Positions 17,909 through 26,408 of a DNA stretch of 64,000 nt are shown piece by piece. Position 1 is the first letter of the stretch. The number at the start of each line of letters is the position of its first letter. The notes under the pieces were generated by a model. The model was not told where the DNA came from. It did no database searches and saw only the letters and a program-made list of their open reading frames with translations. The translations under genes were made by a program, and so were the position numbers. Source of the DNA: Nocardia spumae (GTDB lineage: Bacteria > Actinomycetota > Actinomycetes > Mycobacteriales > Mycobacteriaceae); the NCBI RefSeq assembly GCF_020733635.1, contig NZ_JAJFZL010000001.1, forward strand, positions 434,001 to 498,000. Reading direction: 5' to 3'.

Positions 17909-18823
17909 GTGCGCGACAGGGAAGAGTTGGCGCGGCGTTTCGAAGGCCATCGCGATCTGCTGGGCGATATCGCCTACCGCATGCTGGGCTCGATCGCCGA
18001 AGCCGAGGACGCGGTACAGGACGCCTGGCTGCGCCTCGACCGTGCGCACACCGTGCGCGAACCGGCGGCTCCGGAGATCGAGAATCTCGCCGCCTGGCTG
18101 ACCACCGTCGTCTCGCGGATCTGCCTGGACCGGCTGCGTTCTCGTGCCGCGCGCAAGGAGGATCTCGTCGATCCGGTGGATCGGACCGCCGCCGCTCCCG
18201 CGGGTGCGGCGCCGGGCGCGGTCTACGAGGAGCCCGAATCCGAAGCGCTACTCGCCGATTCGGTCGGTCGCGCACTCCTGGTGGTGTTGCGGACCCTGGG
18301 GCCTGACGAACGGGTCGCGTTCGTGCTGCACGATCTGTTCGCCGTTCCCTTCGACGAGATCGCGCCGATCGTCGGCCGCACCGCCGCGACCACCAAGAAG
18401 CTGGCCAGCCGGGCCCGGCAGCGGGTGCGCGGCGCATCGGCGATCCCGGAACCCGACCTCGTCCGGCAGCGTGAGGTGGTGACGGCCTTCCTCGCCGCGG
18501 CGCGGGCCGGTGATATCGGGCGGCTGCTGAACGTCCTGTCTCCCGATGTCGTGCGGACCGCGGATCCGGAGGTGCTTCCACCGGGGGTCGCGTCGCTCGT
18601 GCGCGGCGCGACGGCCGTCGCGGAGGAGACGGTGCTGCTGCGCGGCCGATCCCGGGTCGCGGGCCTGGCCCTGGTCGACGGCCGGGTGGGCCTGGTCGTG
18701 GCGCCGCACGGCCGTCTGGCGGCGGCTCTTCTGCTCAGCGTGCGCGAGGACCGGGTGGCCGCCTACGAGGTCGTCGCCGCCGCGGGGCGACTGGATGCCC
18801 TGACGATCGCGGTCCTGCCCTGA
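17909..18823 (+). CDS. ECF sigma factor of the ECF41/SigJ type with SnoaL-like C-terminal extension
   Basis: This 304-aa factor has a sigma-2 domain (residues ~5-75, DIAYRMLGSIAEAEDAVQDAW), a sigma-4 domain (~115-165, LGPDERVAFVLHDLFAVPFDEIA) and a ~120-residue SnoaL-like extension, the ECF41 layout. ECF41 factors lack an anti-sigma partner and are controlled by this extension. In typical members a DGGGK motif at the extension's start is important; here the equivalent stretch reads VVRTADPEVLPPG, so the motif is not recognisable. GTG at 17909 is the first reasonable start. The DoxX-like gene is divergent and may be its target. Confidence 0.85.
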   Translation: MRDREELARRFEGHRDLLGDIAYRMLGSIAEAEDAVQDAWLRLDRAHTVREPAAPEIENLAAWLTTVVSRICLDRLRSRAARKEDLVDPVDRTAAAPAGAAPGAVYEEPESEALLADSVGRALLVVLRTLGPDERVAFVLHDLFAVPFDEIAPIVGRTAATTKKLASRARQRVRGASAIPEPDLVRQREVVTAFLAAARAGDIGRLLNVLSPDVVRTADPEVLPPGVASLVRGATAVAEETVLLRGRSRVAGLALVDGRVGLVVAPHGRLAAALLLSVREDRVAAYEVVAAAGRLDALTIAVLP

Positions 18824-18853
18824 TCCGGGGGTCCGGACGATGTCCGGAAGACG

Positions 18854-18888
18854 ACGACGCCGGCCCGTCGGATACGGGCCGGCGTCGT
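18854..18888. terminator. Terminator, 15-bp perfect stem
   Basis: Bases 18854-18868 and 18874-18888 pair perfectly around CGGAT. On the plus strand it is followed by TT. It lies between the convergent sigma factor and fadA2 genes. Confidence 0.85.
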
Positions 18889-18917
18889 TTCATCGTGCAC
18901 GCGGGCGTGCTCGGGGA

Positions 18918-20255
18918 TCAGCGCTCCAGGATCGCGACCACGCCCTGACCACCGGCCGCGCAGATGGAGATCAGCGCGCGCCCGGAACCCTTCTCCGCCA
19001 ACTGCTTCGCGGTCTGGGCGATGATGCGCCCGCCGGTCGCGGCGAACGGGTGCCCGGCCGCCAGCGAGGAGCCGTTGACGTTGAGTTTGCTGCGGTCGAT
19101 CGAGCCGAGGGCCCCGTCGAGACCGAGGCGCTCCTTGCAGTACTGGTCGGACTCCCATGCCTGCAGGGTGGCCAGCACGACCGAGGCGAAGGCCTCGTGG
19201 ATCTCGTAGTAGTCGAAATCCTGCAGGGTCAGGCCGTTGCGGGCGAGCAGTCGCGGCACCGCGTAGGTCGGCGCCATCAGCAGGCCGTCGGGGCCCCATA
19301 CGTAGTCGACCGCGGCCACTTCGCTGTCGACGAGGTAGGCCAGTGGCTTCAGCTTGCGCTCGGCCGCCCACTCCTCGCTACCCAGCAGAACCGCGGACGC
19401 GCCGTCGGTGAGCGGCGTCGAGTTGCCCGCGGTCATGGTGGCGTCACCGAGCTTGTTGCCGAACACCGGCTTCAGCGTGGCCAGCTTCTCCAGGGTGGAG
19501 TTCGGGCGCAGGTTGTCGTCGCGGGTCAGGCCGAGGAACGGGGTGACCAGATCGTCGAAGAAGCCGCGGTCGTAGGCGGCGGCCATGTTCTTGTGCGACA
19601 GGTAGGCCAGCTCGTCCTGCGCCTCGCGGGCGATGCCGAATTCCTTGGCGGTGATCGCGGCGTGGTCACCCATCGACAGACCGGTGCGGGGTTCGGCGTT
19701 GCGCGGGATCTCGATGCCCACCATGCTCGGGCGCAACCGGCCGGCGAGCTTGACGTAGTCCTTGTTGTTGCGCGCGCGGTTGGCGTCGAGCATCCACTCG
19801 CGCATGGATTCGCTCACCCCGATCGGGGCGTCGGACGTGGTGTCGGTGCCGCCGCCGATACCGGCCTCGATGCGGCCCAGCGCGATGCCGTCACCGACGG
19901 TGACGATCGACTGCAGGCCGGTGCCGCAGGCCAGCTGGAGGTCGTGCGCGGGGGTATAGGGCGACAGCTCGCTGCCCAGCACGCTCTCGCGGATCATGCC
20001 GTGTTCGCCGACTCGCTTGAGTACCGCGCCGCCGACGACCATGCCCAGCCGCTCGCCCTGCAGCCCGAAGCGACTGATCAGGCCGTTCAGTGCGGCGGTG
20101 AACATGTCCTGATTGGAGGCGTGGGCGTAGCGGCCGTCGGAGCGAGCGAACGGAATCCGGTTACCGCCGAGAACGGCGACGGGCCGGGCCTGCTTGGCGT
20201 TCGCCGCGCGGGTGCTCGATGGTGTGGTCTTCGCCGAACGGGCTTTGGTAGTCAC
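18918..20255 (-). CDS. fadA2: Acetyl-CoA acyltransferase (thiolase) FadA2
   Basis: This 445-aa thiolase is close to M. tuberculosis FadA2 (Rv0243) over its whole length. It has the nucleophile Cys in LACGTGLQS (C110), the HEAFA His motif, [10 protein letters not shown] and the second catalytic Cys in CAAGGQGVV. It cleaves 3-ketoacyl-CoA in beta-oxidation, or runs in reverse. The start is GTG at 20255 because GGAG lies seven bases upstream; a GTG at 20267 would add four residues. The first ~25 residues are Ala/Lys/Thr-rich and probably disordered. It is divergent from fabG4 and shares a promoter region holding a strong palindrome at 20371-20402. Confidence 0.92.
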   Translation of the reverse strand: MTTKARSAKTTPSSTRAANAKQARPVAVLGGNRIPFARSDGRYAHASNQDMFTAALNGLISRFGLQGERLGMVVGGAVLKRVGEHGMIRESVLGSELSPYTPAHDLQLACGTGLQSIVTVGDGIALGRIEAGIGGGTDTTSDAPIGVSESMREWMLDANRARNNKDYVKLAGRLRPSMVGIEIPRNAEPRTGLSMGDHAAITAKEFGIAREAQDELAYLSHKNMAAAYDRGFFDDLVTPFLGLTRDDNLRPNSTLEKLATLKPVFGNKLGDATMTAGNSTPLTDGASAVLLGSEEWAAERKLKPLAYLVDSEVAAVDYVWGPDGLLMAPTYAVPRLLARNGLTLQDFDYYEIHEAFASVVLATLQAWESDQYCKERLGLDGALGSIDRSKLNVNGSSLAAGHPFAATGGRIIAQTAKQLAEKGSGRALISICAAGGQGVVAILER

Positions 20256-20370
20256 TCGAGTCTCCACTGTCTCGTCGGGTGTTTTGTTGGTCTACGGCCG
20301 GGAATGCCGGGCGCAAGGGCGGGTCGATATCGGTGCCCCCGTCCGACTGCACTGCTGGTTCCGTCGGTTT

Positions 20371-20402
20371 ACATTAAACTTACTCTGGAGTAAGTTAAAT
20401 GT
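20371..20402. promoter_or_regulatory. TetR-type operator in the fadA2/fabG4 divergent promoter
   Basis: The core AACTTACTCTGGAGTAAGTT (20377-20396) has perfect 9-bp arms. With flanks the dyad spans 32 bp with one mismatch per arm. The inner TTAC-N6-GTAA also occurs upstream of the TetR gene (26352) and of fadE5 (35525). The low-GC dyad stands out in very GC-rich DNA. Confidence 0.8.
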
Positions 20403-20508
20403 CGACACCGTACCCCGAAGATGTGCGCTACAACGCGCGGGGTTGTGGGGAAAATCGGCAGCGATCCACACGACACGATCCACACGACACAAGGAGAAGG
20501 TAGGAACA

Positions 20509-21870
20509 GTGGCAGCCAGCAAGAGCAAGGGCGCTCCCAACCTTTACGGTTCGTTCGTCAATTCCGCCCCCGGCGCCTTCCTGGCCGGCAAATTGGGCCT
20601 GCCGCAGCCGGAGAAGCTGCGCCGTTACACCCCGGGCGAGCCGGCACTGCCCGGCCCGGTGCTGCTCGGCGGTAAGGGCCGCGTCGCCGACGCCGCGCGC
20701 ACCCAGCTGTCGGACTACACCTTCGTCGACGCCCCCACTCAGGGGGTGAAGCTCGGCGCCCTGGTCTTCGACGCCACCGGCATCGGCACGGTCGAGGAGC
20801 TGTCGCAGCTGTTCGAGTTCTTCCAGCCGGCCATGCGCTCGATCGCCGCCTCCGGCCGCGTCCTGGTCGTGGGCACCACGCCGGAACTGGCCGGCAGCGT
20901 CGACGGGCAGATCGCCCAGCGCGCGCTCGAGGGTTTCACCCGCAGTGTCGGCAAGGAGCTGCTGCGCGGCGCCACCTGCAACCTGGTCTACCTGCACCCC
21001 GAGGCGGCGGCGACGGCGACCGGCCTCGAGTCCACGCTGCGCTTCATCCTCTCGGCCAAATCGGCATTCGTCGACGGCCAGGTCTTCCGGGTCGGTAAGG
21101 ACGACAACGCCGCCGCCGGAATCGACTGGACCAAGCCGCTCGACGGCAAGGTCGCCGTGGTCACCGGCGCCGCGCGCGGTATCGGCGCCACGATCGCCGA
21201 GGTCTTCGCCCGCGACGGCGCGACCGTGATCGTCGCCGACATCCCGGCCGCCGGTGAGGCGCTGTCGCAGACCGCCAACAAGGTCGGCGGCACAGCCCTC
21301 GCGGTCGACGTGACCGCCGCCGACGCCGCGGACAAGATCGCCGAATTCGCCACCGAGCGCTTCGGCGGCATCGACATCATCGTCCACAACGCCGGTATCA
21401 CTCGTGACAAGCTGCTCGCCAACATGGACGCGGGTCGCTGGGACTCCGTGCTCAACGTGAATCTCGCCGCGCCGCACCGCATCACCGAGGGCCTGGTGGC
21501 CAAGGGTGCGCTGAAGGAGGGCGGCCGGGTCATCGACGTGTCCTCGATCGCCGGTATCGCCGGCAACCGCGGCCAGACCAACTACGGCGCGTCCAAGGCC
21601 GGTGTCATCGGCATGGTGAACGCCGAAGCGCCGAAGCTGGCGGAGAAGGGCATCACCATCAACGCCGTCGCTCCCGGCTTCATCGAGACGGCCATGACCG
21701 CGGCCATCCCGGTCGGTACCCGCGAGGCGGGCCGCCTGTTGAGCTCGCTGCTGCAGGGCGGCCAGACCGTCGATGTCGCGGAGACCATCGCCTACTTCGC
21801 CAGCCCGGCCTCGAACGCGGTGAGCGGCAATGTCGTTCGCGTCTGCGGCCAGGCCATGATCGGAGCCTGA
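20509..21870 (+). CDS. fabG4: 3-oxoacyl-ACP/CoA reductase FabG4 (high-molecular-weight FabG)
   Basis: The 453-aa length equals M. tuberculosis FabG4 (454 aa), the two-domain reductase. An N-terminal flavodoxin-like domain (1-205) precedes the SDR domain, which has the Gly-rich [10 protein letters not shown], the NAG motif (HNAGITRDK) and the catalytic Ser346, Tyr359 and Lys363. The C-terminus is the conserved [11 protein letters not shown]. The mycobacterial enzyme prefers NADH and reduces long 3-ketoacyl-CoAs. GTG at 20509 has AAGGAGAAGG eight bases upstream; the open frame continues to 20194 but runs through the operator and into the divergent gene. htdX follows after one base. Confidence 0.94.
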   Translation: MAASKSKGAPNLYGSFVNSAPGAFLAGKLGLPQPEKLRRYTPGEPALPGPVLLGGKGRVADAARTQLSDYTFVDAPTQGVKLGALVFDATGIGTVEELSQLFEFFQPAMRSIAASGRVLVVGTTPELAGSVDGQIAQRALEGFTRSVGKELLRGATCNLVYLHPEAAATATGLESTLRFILSAKSAFVDGQVFRVGKDDNAAAGIDWTKPLDGKVAVVTGAARGIGATIAEVFARDGATVIVADIPAAGEALSQTANKVGGTALAVDVTAADAADKIAEFATERFGGIDIIVHNAGITRDKLLANMDAGRWDSVLNVNLAAPHRITEGLVAKGALKEGGRVIDVSSIAGIAGNRGQTNYGASKAGVIGMVNAEAPKLAEKGITINAVAPGFIETAMTAAIPVGTREAGRLLSSLLQGGQTVDVAETIAYFASPASNAVSGNVVRVCGQAMIGA

Positions 21871-21871
21871 C

Positions 21872-22747
21872 GTGGCCAACCGCACCCAGACCATCTCGCT
21901 GAACGAACCTCCCAAAACCGGCAGTCTCTACCTGAAGGCCGCGCTGGGAGCCGTTCCGCTGCCGCTGGTTTCGGCGCGCAAATCCGAGATCCCGGATCGC
22001 GCGGTGGAATGGAACGACGTCCGTGTCGATCCCGATCACCTGGCCGCCTACTGCCATGCGACCGGGCTGCGCTTCGGTGATTCGCTGCCGCTGACCTACC
22101 CGTTCGTGCTCACCTTCCCCGTGGTGATGCAACTGGTCGTGGCCCGAGACTTTCCGTTCGTCGCGGTCGGCGCCGTCCACGCGGAGAACCTGATCGAGCG
22201 CACCCGCGAGATCTCGGTCAGCGAACCGCTGGACATTCGCGCTCACGTGGAGAATCTGCGCGAACACCCCAAGGGCCTGCTGGTCGACGCGATCAGCGAG
22301 ATCCGGGTCGGCCGGGAGCTGGTGTGGCGGCAGGTCACCACCTTCCTGCACCAGCAGCGCACCTCACTGTCGGGTGGGCCCAAATCCGCGCCGAAGCCGG
22401 ACGAGGTACCCCCGCCGCCGCTGCGCACGCTGAAAGTGGACCAGGCGATGATCCATCGCTACGCCGCCGCGTCCGGTGACCGCAATCCGATCCACATGTC
22501 GGCGTTGAGCGCCAAGGCCTTCGGGTTCCCGCGCGCGATCGCGCACGGGATGTGGTCGGCCGCGGCCATCCTCGGCGTCATCGAGGGCCGGGTGCCGGCG
22601 CAGGCCTCCTACGCGGTGAAATTCGGTAAGCCGATCCTGCTGCCGTCCACGGTCAACGTCTACGCGGACCGGACCGCGGAAGGCTGGGATCTGTCGTTGA
22701 AGAACCCGAAGAAGGGCTACCCTCATCTGACCGCCACCCTGCACTGA
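21872..22747 (+). CDS. htdX: 3-hydroxyacyl-thioester dehydratase HtdX (MaoC, double hotdog)
   Basis: The 291-aa protein has two hotdog domains. The C-terminal one carries the hydratase-2 motif YAAASGDRNPIHMSALSAKA, with catalytic Asp and His, followed by FPRAIAHGMW. It corresponds to HtdX (Rv0241c), which hydrates/dehydrates (R)-3-hydroxyacyl thioesters of long chains. The GTG at 21872 is one base after the fabG4 stop, so the two are translationally coupled and catalyse consecutive steps (ketoreduction, then dehydration). A large hairpin (22791-22870) lies 44 bp after the stop. Confidence 0.92.
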   Translation: MANRTQTISLNEPPKTGSLYLKAALGAVPLPLVSARKSEIPDRAVEWNDVRVDPDHLAAYCHATGLRFGDSLPLTYPFVLTFPVVMQLVVARDFPFVAVGAVHAENLIERTREISVSEPLDIRAHVENLREHPKGLLVDAISEIRVGRELVWRQVTTFLHQQRTSLSGGPKSAPKPDEVPPPPLRTLKVDQAMIHRYAAASGDRNPIHMSALSAKAFGFPRAIAHGMWSAAAILGVIEGRVPAQASYAVKFGKPILLPSTVNVYADRTAEGWDLSLKNPKKGYPHLTATLH

Positions 22748-22790
22748 CGCCCGAGCGGGCAGCGACTTCGGCCACCGGCCGGATAACGAG

Positions 22791-22870
22791 AGCCGCACAT
22801 CTTTTCGGCGGCCACATATCGAATCGCATGGGGGATTCGATAGGCGGCCGCACCGAAAAGGTGTGCGGCT
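22791..22870. repeat. 80-bp imperfect palindrome, copy 1 of a paired element
   Basis: The arms 22791-22825 and 22834-22870 pair with about two mismatches and a 2-nt bulge around the loop GCATGGGG. The core GAATCGCATGGGG-ATTC and the outer GAAAAGGTGTGCGGC recur in copy 2 (24023-24110). It may act as the htdX terminator and/or be a mobile palindromic repeat. Confidence 0.8.
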
Positions 22871-22919
22871 CTTGGCGTATCGGCAGCCGCCCGCTCCCGT
22901 GTGACCAGGTGAAACATCG

Positions 22920-22961
22920 TGTCAGGGCGTTGTCAGTGCGGTGTCAGGCCGGTCGCTGACA
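22920..22961. promoter_or_regulatory. Helically phased TGTCAG direct repeats upstream of the MspA gene
   Basis: TGTCAG occurs at 22920, 22931 and 22942, each 11 bp apart, followed by the inverted CTGACA at 22956-22961. One-helical-turn spacing is typical of sites for OmpR/PhoB-type response regulators. They lie about 145-185 bp before the porin start. Confidence 0.55.
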
Positions 22962-23105
22962 GTTGCCGCATGACGAATCGCAGCATCCACCTGAATGGAC
23001 GATTCGCCGCTCCTCGACGGGTAGCGGTGTCAAGATTCACGAACTGTCGATGTCACAGCTGACGAGCCGTCGGCGTCGTACGAGAAACACAGCTAACAAA
23101 GGGAC

Positions 23106-23741
23106 ATGTTCGAAATGAGACGCTCTATCGTCGCGCTGCTGAGCCTGGTCGCAGCGGCACTCGTGATCGGCACCTCCGGGGCCGCGTCGGCGGATCCGGT
23201 AGCGGACACATCGCGCGAGGTCATCACCGACGACGGGTGGCAGGTGCGAATCAGCAAGGTCGAGGAGAAGGTGGATCGTGTTCCCAACCTGGCCGCCTCA
23301 CCGTTCACCCGGGAGGGGTTCGTCGGTCTGAAGGCTGTCGCCGACATCACCGGCGACGGCAGGGTGCCGGTCGACTCCGGCACCCTGACCCTGGGTTACC
23401 AGATCGGCTGCCAGGTCGATGTGTCCAATGGTCTGACCGTCGGGCTGTCCGGGGCGATAGGGCCGAACATCGGCATCTCGGTGGGCGGCGTGAACGTCGG
23501 TGCGAGCGCGCTGGCGATCCCCAGCGTCTCCTTCTCGCCCAAGCCGGGCGCCATCACCACGGTGCCGTTCGGGACGAAGGCGCTCAGCGGTGCGCATGCC
23601 TCGATCACCGCTGACCAGGTGCAGATCAAAGTCGATTCCTGCGCGGGGCCGGTGAGCCTGCGCTCGTACGCGATCGTGTCCACCTCGACCGCCGAGGCCG
23701 ACAATTCCGTCGCCGTATACGGCGACCCGATCTGGCTGTGA
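23106..23741 (+). CDS. MspA-family porin
   Basis: The 211-aa protein has a Sec signal peptide (MRRSIVALLSLVAAALVIGT, cleavage after ASA near residue 29) and an MspA-type body. Typical are DGWQVRISKVEEKVDRVPNL, TLGYQIGCQVDVSNGL and the C-terminal SYAIVSTSTAEADNSVAVYGDP. MspA proteins form octameric outer-membrane channels for small hydrophilic solutes across the mycolate layer. ATG at 23106 is used, but ATG at 23115 is equally possible because AAAGGG at 23098-23103 is spaced better for it. A small secreted Pro-rich protein follows with a 4-bp overlap (GTGA). Confidence 0.88.
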   Translation: MFEMRRSIVALLSLVAAALVIGTSGAASADPVADTSREVITDDGWQVRISKVEEKVDRVPNLAASPFTREGFVGLKAVADITGDGRVPVDSGTLTLGYQIGCQVDVSNGLTVGLSGAIGPNIGISVGGVNVGASALAIPSVSFSPKPGAITTVPFGTKALSGAHASITADQVQIKVDSCAGPVSLRSYAIVSTSTAEADNSVAVYGDPIWL

Positions 23742-24043
23742 TCGCGATGCGCGCCAGGTATTTCCACACGATCGCGATCACGATGGCGATCTCCGCCTGT
23801 TCGGTATCCGTTGTCCGAGCCGCCCCGGCACCGCCTGCCGCCACCTGCAGCGGCGCGCGCGCCGGCTCGGCACAGTGCCCGCCCGGGCAATCCGGAGGTG
23901 ATACGCGCTCCGCACCGGCACTTCCTCCGCTGATGCTGAATCCGCCGCCCCGGACTCCCAAGGGTCCGACGCCATCGGGTACGGCGTCCGCGCTGACCGC
24001 GCCTCCGCCCGGCCCGCCTGCCGCACATCCCATCGTCGAATAG
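23738..24043 (+). CDS. Small secreted Pro/Ala-rich protein coupled to the MspA gene
   Basis: A GTG at 23738 overlaps the porin stop (GTGA), with an internal ATG at 23747 as alternative. The 101-aa product has a signal peptide (MRARYFHTIAITMAISACSV..., cleavage near VVRA-AP) and a mature part of ~70 residues rich in Pro, Ala, Gly, Ser and Thr with two Cys. No domain is recognised. In related genomes a second MspA-type protein often follows the first, but this mature part has no porin features. A repeat element begins inside its last codons. It may be an envelope accessory peptide, which is speculative. Confidence 0.55.
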   Translation: MIAMRARYFHTIAITMAISACSVSVVRAAPAPPAATCSGARAGSAQCPPGQSGGDTRSAPALPPLMLNPPPRTPKGPTPSGTASALTAPPPGPPAAHPIVE

Positions 24044-24110
24044 CCGAAGGCCGCCGCGTGTCGAATCGCATGGGGATTCGACACGCGGCGGAACGGAAAA
24101 GGTGTGCGGC
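24023..24110. repeat. Palindromic element, copy 2
   Basis: An inner perfect 16-bp stem (24052-24067 with 24075-24090) encloses the loop GCATGGG, almost the same loop as copy 1. The outer GCCGCACATC (24022-24031) and GAAAAGGTGTGCGGC (24096-24110) are also shared with copy 1. It lies between the convergent stops at 24043 and 24114 and can act as a terminator for both. Confidence 0.8.
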
Positions 24111-24113
24111 CGT

Positions 24114-25610
24114 TCAGCAACTGCAGTCGCAGCCGCAACAGTCGCAACCGGCGCAGCAGTCACCGCAGCTGCAGCAATCACCGCAATCACAGCAGTCGCC
24201 GCAATCACAATCGCACCGCTGGATCCACGCCTCGCGGTGTTCACCGCTGCATGGACGCCGGTGGCCGGCACAGCAGGCGTATCCCGTGCAGTAGACACCG
24301 CAGATGATTCCGAGCCCACCCCAGAATCCCGGTGGTTCGGGCGGCTCTCCGTGGGGTGGGCCGGGTGTGGGCGGATGCGGATCGGTCGAGGGGCGATCGC
24401 TGAACGGGGGCGGAATATCGGCGGGCGGTGGTCCGGGCTCGGGGTACGGGGTCGCGTACGGATCCGGTCGCGGTCCATGGGGATTCGGGTCAGCGGGCGG
24501 TCCGGGCGCGTAGGGCGCCGGAGCCGGATACGGATTACTCCGGTACGGCTCGGGCCGATACGGGTACTGCGACCGCGGCACCGAGGCCTGCCCGCCGGAC
24601 AGCCGGATCCGGCCCGGGGCGCTGGGGAAGCCGAGCAGCCGGGCAGTGGCCGCGCCGTCGGAGGTGCCGGACAGTGCCCGGCCGTTGCCCTTTCCGCAAC
24701 CGCGGCGGTGCGCGGTATCGGCGCACAGCGCACCCGCGGCGCGGCCGAGGGCGCGCACCACCGCGTGCAGCGGATCGAGCAGGAGCCAGCGAATCGTGGG
24801 AACATCGGCCAATCCGGCCCGCCGCAGGGATCGGCGAATCACCTGCTGCGATTCGCGCAACAATCCGTAGGCCTGCTCGGTACTCACACCGGTGGCCGCC
24901 AGCGGATTGAACCGGCCCCGGCGGCGGTCGTCGTCGAGATCCTCGATGGCGTCGGCGAGATGAGCGATCCGGCCGAAATGCCATCCGGCCTCGCGCAGCG
25001 CGGAGGCGTTCTGGGGGCGGCCCGCCAGCACCGCGCTGTGCGCGAACAATTCGCCCGCGCACAGCTGGGTCGGCTGGGTCAGCTCCGCCAACGCGGCGGT
25101 GCCGGTGCTGCCCGGACCCCGAAGTGCCACCGCCCGTTCGATTTCCGCTTGCCGCCCGATCGCGGCGATGAGCGGTTCGATATCGAGGTCGATCCGTGCG
25201 GCACCGGCCCGGGCCGAGGCGAACCAGCGTTGCGAGGTCCGCCGTATCGGCCGCCGGGTCAGCGGCCCGGCGTCGCCGTCGTCGACCCGGTCGTGAATCT
25301 TGGCCGCTCCCAGCAACAGTGACGCGGTGGTCGCCAGCCGCACCCCGGGGGAATCGGTCGCGGCGACCGTCGCGCGCCGCATTCCCCGCAGCGCGCACGG
25401 CCCCGCCTCCGCGCGTGCCGCGGCGGTGTCGCTCTGCGCCTCGGTGAGCGCGTTCAGCACGATGGCATCGGTATTCGTCGCGGTGCGGGCCAATTGGCCG
25501 TGATCGTCGCGCAGGCCCAGGCACAACCCGCACATGTGGGTGCGCCAATCCGCGGCATTCAGGCCGTATTTCGCCGCGCTGTGCGCACACGGCGTGAGAA
25601 GTCCGAACAA
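24114..25610 (-). CDS. DUF5685-type protein with Pro-rich linker and Cys-rich metal-binding-like tail
   Basis: This 498-aa protein has three parts. Residues 1-300 are a helical domain starting with the conserved HMCGLCLGLRDDHG, as in DUF5685 proteins. A Pro/Tyr/Asp-rich linker follows (~330-440). The last ~55 residues are crowded with Cys in CDC, CGDCC and CSC groups, a density like metallothionein. The start is TTG at 25610. No signal peptide is seen, so the tail is probably cytosolic and reduced. It stands between the porin unit and the TetR gene, all genes on its strand. Function is unknown; the tail suggests zinc or copper binding, which is inference. Confidence 0.7.
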   Translation of the reverse strand: MFGLLTPCAHSAAKYGLNAADWRTHMCGLCLGLRDDHGQLARTATNTDAIVLNALTEAQSDTAAARAEAGPCALRGMRRATVAATDSPGVRLATTASLLLGAAKIHDRVDDGDAGPLTRRPIRRTSQRWFASARAGAARIDLDIEPLIAAIGRQAEIERAVALRGPGSTGTAALAELTQPTQLCAGELFAHSAVLAGRPQNASALREAGWHFGRIAHLADAIEDLDDDRRRGRFNPLAATGVSTEQAYGLLRESQQVIRRSLRRAGLADVPTIRWLLLDPLHAVVRALGRAAGALCADTAHRRGCGKGNGRALSGTSDGAATARLLGFPSAPGRIRLSGGQASVPRSQYPYRPEPYRSNPYPAPAPYAPGPPADPNPHGPRPDPYATPYPEPGPPPADIPPPFSDRPSTDPHPPTPGPPHGEPPEPPGFWGGLGIICGVYCTGYACCAGHRRPCSGEHREAWIQRCDCDCGDCCDCGDCCSCGDCCAGCDCCGCDCSC

Positions 25611-25718
25611 TTCCGCCCCAAAGAAACCCCGGTCGCATCGGCTGTCCGCTGCGTCTATGCGATTCGCACTCTGGCAGGTGCCGCCATGCCGTGCAAATCG
25701 GGCACTATCGGATTCGGG

Positions 25719-26318
25719 TTATTCGGTCTTCTTCTTACCGGCCAGGCCGCGCCAGGCCAGGTTGTCCAGCAGATCGACCGCATCGGAGACGTCGACCCCG
25801 CCACTGGCGATACGGTCCGCGATGGCCTCGCCCGCGCCGATGACCGCGGCCGCGACGATATCGAAATCCGTTCCGGGTTCGGCGTATTTGGCACTGGACT
25901 CGAGCAGTTTCGCGGTCAGTTCGATGATCCGCTCCCGGCTGGTGGCGATCTCCGAGGCGAACGGTTGCTGTCCCAGCGCCTGCCGATACAGCACCGACCA
26001 CGACAGCCGGTTGTTGTCGACGTAGGACAGGAATGCCTCGAGTCCGGCGCGCATCTGTTCGTGCGGGGTCAACTTGGGATTGCCGGCCACCGCGACCGCC
26101 TCGATGAAGCGTCCGCTCTCGCGCTGGATGCAGGCCCGGAACAGTTCGTCCTTGGAGCCGTAGTACAGGTACAGCATCGGTTTCGAGATCTTCGCCTCGG
26201 CCGCGATGGCGTCCATCGACGTATCGTGATATCCCTTACGGGAGAAGACCTCGACGGCGGCGTCCAGCATCTGCTGCTCACGAACCGCCCTGGGAAGCCG
26301 CTTCGTTCCGCCTGCCAT
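25719..26318 (-). CDS. TetR-family transcriptional regulator, Rv0238-like
   Basis: The 199-aa protein has an N-terminal TetR DNA-binding domain (EQQMLDAAVEVFSRKGYHDT, then AIAAEAKISKPMLYLYYGSKDELF, residues ~15-60) and a helical ligand domain. A GAGGAGAG ribosome-binding site precedes ATG 26318. The palindrome at 26348-26367 lies 30-49 bp upstream, where it could autoregulate. The same TTAC-N6-GTAA core lies at fadA2/fabG4 and fadE5, so the ligand is probably an acyl-CoA and the targets lipid genes. In M. tuberculosis the homologue Rv0238 is likewise next to lpqI. The regulon assignment is inference. Confidence 0.85.
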   Translation of the reverse strand: MAGGTKRLPRAVREQQMLDAAVEVFSRKGYHDTSMDAIAAEAKISKPMLYLYYGSKDELFRACIQRESGRFIEAVAVAGNPKLTPHEQMRAGLEAFLSYVDNNRLSWSVLYRQALGQQPFASEIATSRERIIELTAKLLESSAKYAEPGTDFDIVAAAVIGAGEAIADRIASGGVDVSDAVDLLDNLAWRGLAGKKKTE

Positions 26319-26347
26319 GTACTCTCCTCGCCGATATCGAAATCCCT

Positions 26348-26367
26348 ATCTTACTCCAAGGTAAGTT
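26348..26367. promoter_or_regulatory. Operator upstream of the TetR gene
   Basis: ATCTTACTCCAAGGTAAGTT shares the CTTACTC and GTAAGTT halves of the fadA2/fabG4 dyad, with identical 6-bp spacing between TTAC and GTAA. It sits between lpqI and the TetR gene. Confidence 0.7.
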
Positions 26368-26408
26368 CCGGGGGACGGCGAATTGCGGCCGATTCGCTGC
26401 GGCCCGGC

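Noticed and set aside
20428..21915. A 495-codon minus-strand frame opposite fabG4
   Set aside because: Its His/Asp/Gly/Arg-rich composition is an antisense shadow of fabG4, whose active-site residues are all present.
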